Assembly (NCBI RefSeq): GCF_004011805.1
Contig: NZ_RCHJ01000003.1
Location: forward strand, 1-64,000
Origin: Piscinibacter defluvii
GTDB taxonomy: Bacteria; Pseudomonadota; Gammaproteobacteria; Burkholderiales; Burkholderiaceae_C
Length of the DNA stretch: 64,000 nucleotides
Direction: 5' to 3'
The notes beneath the pieces are model-generated. The model was not told the origin of the DNA. It saw nothing but the letters and a program-made list of their open reading frames with translations, and did not search any database. Shown here in pieces: positions 1 through 7,200 of the stretch. The stretch's first letter is position 1; every line of letters starts with the position of its first letter. The position numbers were made by a program, and so were the translations under genes.

Positions 1-59
1 TAGCGCGCCGCTCGATTGCAAATCCGTGTAGGTCGGTTCGACTCCGGCCCGCGCCTCCA
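1..59 (+). tRNA. tRNA-Cys (GCA), 5' end outside the window
   Basis: This is the 3' part of a tRNA. The anticodon loop is TTGCAAA at 16-22, with anticodon GCA at 18-20. It is followed by a T arm with TTCGACT at 37-43, an acceptor 3' strand at 49-55, U73 at position 56 and an encoded CCA at 57-59. U73 and the GCA anticodon identify tRNA-Cys. The D arm and 5' acceptor strand are mostly missing. As read, the anticodon stem (11-15 with 23-27) contains non-pairs at C13/C25 and C11/T27, which is unusual for this tRNA. Confidence 0.9.
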
Positions 60-73
60 GTCTCACCGCGCCG

Positions 74-505
74 TCACTCGGACGCCTTCGCGGTGTTCCA
101 GTCCAGGCGCTGCACGCCCCGCTCGGGCACCTGCACGCTGCGCTTCTCGACCTGTCCGTCGAAACGGGCCTCGACCGTGTAGCGTCCCGGCGGCAGGTCG
201 ATCAGCACCCAGGGCCCGGCGTCGGGCACGCTGAGGAGTTCGGCGTCGCCGCGCTTGACGCTCAGCACATCGGCCACGCCGTACTCGCCGCCGCGCCCGC
301 TGATGACGACCTGCAGCGGATACTGCGCCGACTGGGCCTTGAACCAGCGCACCTCGTCCTCGCCGACGCCGCCGTTGAGCACGCTGACCAGGCCGTCCTG
401 CCGCACCTCGGGCGGCGGGCTGGGCAGCAGGTCCGCGCTCATCGGCTCGGCAACGGCGATCGTGGCGCCCGACAGGGCAAGCAGCAGCGTGGCCAGGGTC
501 TTCAT
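74..505 (-). CDS. Secreted carboxypeptidase-regulatory-like (beta-sandwich) protein
   Basis: A 143-residue protein with an N-terminal signal peptide (MKTLATLLLALSG, cleavage near AVA-EP). The body runs GGVGEDE..., QVVISGRGG and a C-terminal DAGPWVLIDLPPGRYTV segment. The 'LPPGRYTV' pattern is typical of carboxypeptidase-regulatory-like or transthyretin-like sandwich domains in small periplasmic proteins of Burkholderiales. No catalytic residues are visible, so the role is unknown and is probably binding or structural. The start at 505 is chosen because AAGGAGAC lies just upstream and a signal peptide follows; a longer upstream reading frame lacks both. The gene stands alone, 127 bp downstream of egtD on the same strand. 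Confidence 0.75.
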   Translation of the reverse strand: MKTLATLLLALSGATIAVAEPMSADLLPSPPPEVRQDGLVSVLNGGVGEDEVRWFKAQSAQYPLQVVISGRGGEYGVADVLSVKRGDAELLSVPDAGPWVLIDLPPGRYTVEARFDGQVEKRSVQVPERGVQRLDWNTAKASE

Positions 506-582
506 CGGGGTCTCCTTGTTCGGGTGACGATGAAGCCATGGTGGCCCGCGCCGCGCCGGGCGTCTGTCGGCCCGCCGCGGGC

Positions 583-601
583 GGCGCCGTAGGACGGCGC
601 C
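583..601 (-). terminator. Candidate hairpin downstream of egtD
   Basis: GGCGCCGT (583-590) and ACGGCGCC (594-601) form a perfect 8-bp stem with a 3-nt loop, 32 bp past the egtD stop. An alternative perfect 9-bp stem pairs 563-571 with 599-607 and shares three bases with the first, so the two exclude each other. No T-tract follows, so termination is only a possibility. Confidence 0.3.
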
Positions 602-632
602 GACAGAGGCGACGGCTCGGACTCTCTGCCCG

Positions 633-1628
633 TCAGCGGTCGCGCTCGAGCACGTGCAGCGCGAAGCGCGACTGCGCGTCCATCCAGAGCTGCTTCTGCG
701 TCCAGCCGGCACGCCGGGCCAGGGCCTGGAAGCGCACGATGCCGTGCTTGTACGAGTTCTCGGTGTGGATCGACTCGCCGGCCGCAAAGCGGAACGCGTG
801 GCCGAGCACCGTCACGCGCTGGGTGTACTCGCTGACCAGGTGCATTTCGATGCGGTGCTGCTGCGCGTCCCAGCGCGCCTCGTGGCGGAAGGCGCTCGGG
901 CTGAAGTCGCCCTCGAGCTCGCGGTTGATGCGCAGCAGCAGGTTCTTGTTGAAGGCGGCGGTGACGCCCTGCGCGTCGTCGTAGGCGGGGATGAGCACGT
1001 CGCGGTCCTGTGTCGCGTCGGCGCCGATCACCAGCAGCGCGCCGCGTCCCACCGCCTGGCCGATGCGCTCGAGCAGCCCGACCGCCGCCTCGGGCACGAA
1101 GTTGCCGATGGTCGAGCCGGGAAAGAACACCAGGCGCCGCCCGCCCGGTGCGCCGTGCGACAGCACCGGCAGCCGGTTCAGGCGCGTGAAGTCGGCCACC
1201 ACCGGCCACATCGGCAGGGCCGGGAAGCGCCGGGCCAGCGCCTGCACCGATTCGTCGAGAAACTGCTCCGAGATGTCGATCGGCACGTAGCCCGAAGGCT
1301 CGTCCAGCGCCTGCAGCAGCAGCGGTGTCTTGCGGCTCGAGCCGCTGCCGAGCTCGACGACGATCGCGCCGCGCCCCGCCTCGGCGGCGATCTGCGCCGC
1401 GCAGCGCTCGAGGATCCAGGTCTCGGTGCGGGTCGGGTAGTACTCCGGCAGCGTCGTGATCTGCTCGAACAGCTCCGAGCCGCGGTGGTCGTAAAGCCAG
1501 GTCGACGGGATGCTCTTGTGCTGCATCGACAGCCCCGCCAGCACGTCGCGCGCGAACGCAGGGTCGACGCCGGAGGTGGCCGGGGCAGCCGCGGCGGCAC
1601 GGGCCGCACGTTCGAAGACAGCGCTCAT
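633..1628 (-). CDS. egtD: L-histidine N-alpha-methyltransferase (EgtD)
   Basis: A 331-residue SAM-dependent enzyme that would trimethylate histidine to hercynine, the first step of ergothioneine synthesis. It shows the family features in order: SIPSTWLYDHRGSELFEQIT near the N-terminus, PEYYPTRTE, the SAM-binding VELGSGSSRKT, FFPGSTIGNF (the Asn of this motif contacts the histidine substrate in known EgtD), and HTENSYKHG, whose E-x-S binds the substrate amine. The length matches the family. The start overlaps the stop of the upstream oxidoreductase by 3 nt (ATGA junction), and GGAGATC lies within that gene's end, so translation is probably coupled. No egtB, egtC or egtE is next to it, so the later steps must be encoded elsewhere or the product may be hercynine itself. 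Confidence 0.93.
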   Translation of the reverse strand: MSAVFERAARAAAAAPATSGVDPAFARDVLAGLSMQHKSIPSTWLYDHRGSELFEQITTLPEYYPTRTETWILERCAAQIAAEAGRGAIVVELGSGSSRKTPLLLQALDEPSGYVPIDISEQFLDESVQALARRFPALPMWPVVADFTRLNRLPVLSHGAPGGRRLVFFPGSTIGNFVPEAAVGLLERIGQAVGRGALLVIGADATQDRDVLIPAYDDAQGVTAAFNKNLLLRINRELEGDFSPSAFRHEARWDAQQHRIEMHLVSEYTQRVTVLGHAFRFAAGESIHTENSYKHGIVRFQALARRAGWTQKQLWMDAQSRFALHVLERDR

Positions 1629-3019
1629 CGTGGGATCTCCTCGAGGGGTTTGAGCTGCGCCATCAGGGTGGGCAGCAGCTCGCTGACGGTGGGGTGGATG
1701 GGCACGCTGCGGCGCCACAGTGAAACGGGCAGGTCGGCCTGCATGGCCAGCAGCAGCGTCTGCACGACCTCGTCGGCCTCGATGCCCAGCAGCGCGGCGC
1801 CGAGCAGGCGCTCGCTGCGGGCATCGACCAGCACCTTCATGAAGCCCTGCGTCTCGCCGCGCTCGCGTGCCCGGCCGACGCGGCTCATCGGCAGCACGCC
1901 GACCAGCGCCGGCTTCTGCATGGCGCGCACCTCGGCCTCGCTCATGCCGATGCGCCCGAGCGGCGGGTCGGTGAACAGCGCGTACGCGGGAATGCGGTCG
2001 CTGACGCGGCGCTGCGCACCGGCCAGCAGGTTGTCGGCCATGATCTCGTGGTCGTTGTAGGCGGTGTGGGTGAAGGCGCCGCGGCCGTTGCAGTCGCCCA
2101 GCGCCCACACGCCCTCGACGCTGGTGCGCAACTGGTCGTCGACCGTGATGAAGCCGCGCGCGTCGGTGGCGATGCCGGCGCGCTCGAGCCCGAGGTCGTG
2201 TGTGTTCGGCCGCCGGCCGATGGCGGCCAGCAGATGGCTGGCGTCGATCTCGCGCGCCACGCCGGCCGCGTTCAACGCCAGGTGCACGCCGCCGTCGGCG
2301 CTGCGCGCGACCTTGGCGCCGCGCACCCCGAAGTGGAAGGCCACGCCCTCGCGCTCCAGGATGGACTGCAGCTCGCGCGAGACTTCCGGATCCTCGCGCG
2401 CCACGGCGCGCTCGGCCGCCTCCAGCACCGTCACCTGCGCGCCGAAGCGGCGGAACATCTGCGCGAACTCCAATCCGATGTAGCTGGCGCCGACCACCAC
2501 GAGGTGCTCCGGCAGCGTCTCCAGCGTCATCATCGAGGTGTTGTCCAGCACACGCACCTCGCCGATGCCGGGCCAGTCCGGGTGCAGCGCGCGGCCGCCC
2601 ACGTTGATGAACACCTGCGGCGCGGCGAGCGTCTCTCCGCCGACCTTCACCTCGCGCGGACCGACGAAGCGCGCGTGGCCGCGGATCAGGCGCAGGTTGG
2701 GCAGGTTGGTGAGCCACTGCGTGAGGTTGTCGACCGACTGCGCCACGACGCGGTCCTTGCGTGCCTTCACGGCGCGCAGGTCCACGCCCACCGGGCCGCC
2801 GACCGTCACGCCGTGCTCGGCCGCGCGCCGTACCACGTGCGCCGCGCGCGCGCTGGCGACCATGGTCTTGGTCGGGATGCAGCCGTCGTTCACGCAGGTG
2901 CCGCCCAGGTGTTCGCGTTCGATCAGCACGGTGTGCCGGCCGGCTGCGGCCAGGCGCGCGGCCAGGAAGGGCCCGGCCTGGCCGCTGCCGATCACGATCG
3001 CGTCGCATCGTGTGGCCAT
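1625..3019 (-). CDS. FAD-dependent pyridine nucleotide-disulfide oxidoreductase (MerA/Lpd-like)
   Basis: A 464-residue class I flavin disulfide reductase. The N-terminal FAD fold has GSGQAG near residues 11-16. The redox pair C42-V-N-D-G-C47 follows GGT. The second Rossmann segment (VVGASYIGLEFAQ) is for NAD(P)H, and ALGDCNGRGAFTHTA is the second FAD contact. The dimerisation domain ends with IHPTVSE, carrying the His-Glu dyad of this family. It lacks the N-terminal HMA domain and C-terminal CC pair of true mercuric reductase, so mercury reduction is not supported and the substrate is unknown. It is the third gene of a four-gene operon and overlaps egtD by 3 nt. Confidence 0.85.
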   Translation of the reverse strand: MATRCDAIVIGSGQAGPFLAARLAAAGRHTVLIEREHLGGTCVNDGCIPTKTMVASARAAHVVRRAAEHGVTVGGPVGVDLRAVKARKDRVVAQSVDNLTQWLTNLPNLRLIRGHARFVGPREVKVGGETLAAPQVFINVGGRALHPDWPGIGEVRVLDNTSMMTLETLPEHLVVVGASYIGLEFAQMFRRFGAQVTVLEAAERAVAREDPEVSRELQSILEREGVAFHFGVRGAKVARSADGGVHLALNAAGVAREIDASHLLAAIGRRPNTHDLGLERAGIATDARGFITVDDQLRTSVEGVWALGDCNGRGAFTHTAYNDHEIMADNLLAGAQRRVSDRIPAYALFTDPPLGRIGMSEAEVRAMQKPALVGVLPMSRVGRARERGETQGFMKVLVDARSERLLGAALLGIEADEVVQTLLLAMQADLPVSLWRRSVPIHPTVSELLPTLMAQLKPLEEIPR

Positions 3020-3064
3020 GGTGCTTGTCTCCTGTTCTGCTTGTCGTGCGGCGGGAGGCGGGCC

Positions 3065-3547
3065 TTACTTCGGCCGGATCGTCGACGTGATCGACTCGAC
3101 CACCCGGCTGGCCATCGCGAACTGCGGCATGCGGTCGGTGATGCCGTGGCGCCGGGCGATCCACGCGAAGTCCGTGTAGGCGGCCCACACCGTACCCTGC
3201 TCGTCCTGCAATACCAGCAGGCGCACCGGCCAGTCGAGACCGGAGTAGGGATTTGAGGTGAGGAACTGCGCCCCCAGCGGCGGATTGCCGAAGGTCAGCA
3301 GCGTGGACGGGCGCAGTGTGATGCCGGCCTGCGCGGCGAGCTGCTGCTGGTCGACGGCCGAGAAGAACATGATGCCCTTGGCGGCGATGTCCTCGCGCAG
3401 GCGGCGGATCGTCTCGTCCACGGGGTAGGCGCTGCGCACCTTGACCAGGCCGTCGCCGGCCGGCTCGTCGGCGTGTGCCGACGCGCCGGCGCCCAGCGCC
3501 AGCACGATGCCCAGGGTGGCCGCGAGGCGGCGGGTGAGGGAGGTCAT
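3065..3547 (-). CDS. DUF302 family secreted protein
   Basis: A 160-residue protein with a clear signal peptide (residues 1-26, ending ASAHA-DE). A DUF302 domain follows: KVRSAYPVDETIRRLREDIAAKG, then FFSAVDQQ and the LLTFGNP segment typical of the family. DUF302 proteins are small alpha/beta proteins found in the envelope, often beside redox or metal genes; no reaction is established. It lies 13 bp after the cupin gene and 45 bp before the flavin oxidoreductase on the same strand, so it is probably part of the same transcript. Confidence 0.85.
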   Translation of the reverse strand: MTSLTRRLAATLGIVLALGAGASAHADEPAGDGLVKVRSAYPVDETIRRLREDIAAKGIMFFSAVDQQQLAAQAGITLRPSTLLTFGNPPLGAQFLTSNPYSGLDWPVRLLVLQDEQGTVWAAYTDFAWIARRHGITDRMPQFAMASRVVESITSTIRPK

Positions 3548-3560
3548 CGTGCGGCCCCGC

Positions 3561-4073
3561 TCACATCATGTGCTCGTCGTGCTGCGCATCGCCGGGGAAC
3601 AGGTCCACCGAGATCAACACGGCCGGTGTGCTGCCGGTGTTCTTCCACCAGTGCGAGGTGCCGTTCTTCTCGGGCGCCACGTCGCCGGCGCGGTGCACGA
3701 TCGGCACGGCGCAGCTGCTGGCGTACTCGACCACCTCGCCGGAGACGATGTAGATCATCGCCGGGCGCTCGTTGTGGCTGTGCCAGGGCACCACGCCGCC
3801 GGGCGCGATGTCGAGCTGGCGCAGGCGGAACTGGCGGCCCTTGATGGCGGCCGGCTCCTTGGCCAGGTCGGTGCTGGCGCGCACCTTGTCGACCACGCCG
3901 ACGGCCGCCGTCGGGCCGGGCTTCTGGCCCTGGCCGTCGGCAACGCGCTGGCCGGCCGGGCATTCGCCGGCGAAGGCGGCGCCGGCCGCCAGGGCCAACG
4001 CCGCGACGGCGGCCAGGCCGACCGCGACACGCGGCCAGATCGAGGGACGGGAGAGGGGGATGACGTTGACCAT
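3561..4073 (-). CDS. Periplasmic cupin-domain protein
   Basis: A 170-residue protein with an N-terminal hydrophobic segment (residues 13-36, ALALAAGAAFAG) that should export or anchor it. A single cupin barrel follows. The first metal-binding motif is visible as PWHSHNERP...IVSGEV, and the second half contains the HWWKNTG segment. The C-terminus is His-rich (DAQHDEHMM). It is first in the operon cupin-DUF302-oxidoreductase-egtD. CAGGAG lies 8 bp before the chosen ATG, and a longer frame upstream lacks a ribosome site. The substrate is unknown. Confidence 0.8.
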   Translation of the reverse strand: MVNVIPLSRPSIWPRVAVGLAAVAALALAAGAAFAGECPAGQRVADGQGQKPGPTAAVGVVDKVRASTDLAKEPAAIKGRQFRLRQLDIAPGGVVPWHSHNERPAMIYIVSGEVVEYASSCAVPIVHRAGDVAPEKNGTSHWWKNTGSTPAVLISVDLFPGDAQHDEHMM

Positions 4074-4178
4074 GCTCGTGCTCCTGTGAAGGTTCGGGGA
4101 GGGCGGTGCGGCAGCGCCGCGCCGTGGGTCACTGTCGCGATCCGGCTTCACGTCGCCGTCCGGGGCCGATCACGTGTT

Positions 4179-4195
4179 GGTCACGAATCGTGACC
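4179..4195. promoter_or_regulatory. Perfect palindrome in the divergent intergenic region
   Basis: GGTCACG (4179-4185), AAT, CGTGACC (4189-4195) is a perfect 7-bp inverted repeat. It lies in the 162-bp gap between the divergent cupin operon and the large histidine kinase, about 40 bp before the kinase start. Its position and symmetry suit an operator for a dimeric regulator. The regulator is unknown. Confidence 0.45.
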
Positions 4196-4235
4196 GGCGC
4201 GGTCCCAGGGGCTAGAGTTCGCCGCGGGAGGATGC

Positions 4236-7200
4236 ATGGACCCGGACGGTGAATCGATCGCGCACGCGCTGGCGTCGGGCCCGCTGCCGCTGCAGGCGGC
4301 GCTCGCCGTCGGCGTGCAGCTCGCGGCGGCGCTGGCCGAGCGGCATGCGGCCGGCCGGCTGCACCTGGGGCTGCGCCCCGAGCTGCTGCGCTGGCAGGCC
4401 GCGACGCAGCGCCTGACCCTGCTCGACGCGCCGCCGGCGCCCGGCTACCTGTACGTCGCGCCGGAGCAGACCGGGCGGCTCGAGCGGCCGCCTGACGTGC
4501 GCAGTGACCTGTACCTGCTCGGGCTGCTGCTGCACACGCTGCTGGCCGGCCGTCCGCCGCTGGCGGCAGACGATCCGCTCGCGCAGGTCCACTGGCACCT
4601 GGCCGGCGTGCCGGAGCCGCTGGTGCGGCTGCGGCCGGAGCTGCCGGCGGTGCTGTCCGAGCTGGTGCTGCGCCTGCTGGCCAAGTCGCCCGACGAGCGT
4701 TACCAGAGCGCACTGGGCGTGCAGCGCGACCTGGAGCGCTGCGCACACGAGTGGGCTGCCGGCGCGACGGTCGCGCCGTTCGAACTCGGACGCCACGACC
4801 GCACGGCCCTGCTGGCCCCACCGACGCGGCTGCACGGGCGTTCGCGCGAGCTGCACCAGCTGACCGAGGCCTTCGAGCAGGCCTGTGCCGGCGGCCGGCG
4901 CCTGGTGCTGGTCGAGGGCTGGTCGGGCATCGGCAAGACCGCACTGGTGCGCCAGCTGGTGCGCCCGGTCACGCGGCGCCAGGGCTGGTTCATCGCGGGC
5001 AAGTTCGACCAGGTCGCGCGCGGCCTGCCGTTCGGCGGCCTGGCCCAGGCGCTGCGGGCCCTGGTGCGCCAGCTGCTCGGGCAGGGCGAGGCGGCGCTGG
5101 TGCAATGGCGCGCCGTGCTGGCGCAGGCGCTGGGCGAGAACGCCGGGGTGCTGGCCGAACTGCTGCCCGAGATCGCGTTGATCGTCGGCGCGACGCCGGC
5201 CCCGCAGCCGCTGCCGGGCATCGAGGCGCAGAACCGCTTCCGCCGCGTGCTGCAGCGCTTCGTCGCGGCGCTGGCGCAGCCCGGCCGGCCGCTGGTGCTG
5301 TTCCTGGACGACCTGCAATGGGCCGACGCCGCGACGCTCTCGCTGCTCGAGCCGCTCTTGACCGACCCCGAGACCGGCAGCCTGCTGCTGATCGGCGCCT
5401 ACCGCGACAACGAGCTCGATGCCGCGCCGCGCCTGGTGCACACCCTTGCCGCCCTGCAGGCCGCCGGGGCGGCGCTGCAGCGCATCGTGCTCGGCCCGCT
5501 CGGCGAGGAGGACCTGGCCGCACTGGTGGCCGACACCCTGCGCGAACGCGCCGAGCGGGTGGCGCCGCTGGCCGCGCTGGTGCAGCGCAAGACCGGCGGC
5601 AACCCGTTCTTCGCGCTGCGTTTCCTGCACGTGCTGGTGCAGGAGGGCCAGTTGCAGCACGACCCGCGGCGCGGCGCCTGGTGCTGGGACCTGGAAGCGA
5701 TCGCGCGGGCGCCGTTGGCCGACAACGTGGTCGAGCTGATGGCGCGCAGCATCCGGCGCCTCGCCCCCAGCACGCAGGCGACGCTGACGCTGGCGGCCTG
5801 CATCGGCAACCGGTTCGACGCGATGCTGCTTGCGCAGGTGGCCGGGCGCTCGCCGTCGGCGGTCGAGCAGGACCTCGCCGCCGCCGCCGCGGCCGGGCTG
5901 ATCGAGCCGGCCGACGGCGGCGAACCGGGCCACGTCTTCCTGCACGACCGCGTGCAGCAGGCGGCCTATGCGCTGGTGCCGCCCGAGCGGCGCGAGCACC
6001 TGCACCTGGAAATCGGGCGCCTGCTGCGGGCGCGCGGCGACGACGAGGTGGTGCTGTTCGATGCCGTGCAGCACCTGGCGCGCGGCCGCCGGCTGATCGA
6101 GCAGGCCAGCGAGCGGCGCGACACGGCGGCGCTGCACCTGGCCGCGGGCCGGCGCGCCAAGGCCTCGGCGGCCCACGAGCCGGCACTGGAGATGCTGCGC
6201 GTCGGCCTCGAGCTGGCCGGCGGCGGAGCCGGTCGCGACGACGAACTGGCCTTCGCGCTGGCGCTCGAGACGGCCGACAGCCTGATGCTGTGCGGCCGGC
6301 CCGAGGAGGCGCAGGCGCAGCTCGGCGGGTTGCTGGCGCGCGGCGGTAACCCGCTGCGGCAGGCCCGGGCACTGCGCCTGCGCAGCCTGGTGTTCGAGGC
6401 CGGCGCGTCGTACGCCGAGGCGCTGGCCAGCACCCGCGCCGGCCTCGCGGCCCTCGACGCCGCCTGGCCGGACGGCGCGGCGGCGCAGGCGCAGGCGCTG
6501 GAGGAAGAGATCGACCGGATCGAGGCGCTGCGGGCCGGCCGGCCGATCGCCGAGCTGATCGGGCTGCCGCCGCTGCAGGATCCGGCGGTGCGTCTGGTGA
6601 TGACGATGCTGACCGACATCTGGTCGGCGACCTACCTCGTCGGCCAGCCGACCTTGGCCCGCCTGATCTCGGCGCGCCTGGTGCGCCTGTCGCTGCAGCA
6701 CGGCCACTGCGAGGAGTCGGCCTACGGCTACGTGACCCATGCCATCACGGTGGGCGCGGTGCGGGCGCAGTACGCCGAGGCGTATGCCTATGGACGGCTG
6801 GCGCTGGCTGTCAACGAGCGCTTCGGCGACCGGCTCCGGCGCGCCAAGATCTGCCAGCAGTTCCACGCCCACGTGATCTTCTGGGGCGAGCCCTTGCGCC
6901 ACGCGGTCGACTACGCCCGCGCCGCCTGTCGCGCCGGCCTGGACGGCGGCGACTTCCTCTACGCCGCGTACGCGGCCGGCACCGAGCCCTGGGCGGCCTG
7001 GTGGTCGGCGCAGGACCTGGCGCGCTTCGAACGCGACACGCAGGCCGCCGTCGGGCTGCTCGAGCGGCTGAAGAACCGTCCGTTCGCCGATTCGCTGCGC
7101 CTGTTCATCGCCGCGGCGCGCGCGCTGCAGGGGCGCACCGCCGCCCCGCTGGTGCTGAGCCACGCCGGCCCCGAGGGGCAGGAGGGCTTCGACGAGGACG

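Noticed and set aside
63-539. Long Arg/Ala-rich reading frames overlapping the first genes on both strands
   Set aside because: They are frame shadows of the small secreted protein and egtD. They lack ribosome sites and have the low-complexity composition expected of high-GC antisense frames.
1625-3019. Mercuric reductase (merA)
   Set aside because: The C-terminal vicinal cysteines and the N-terminal metal-binding domain are missing and no other mer genes are nearby.
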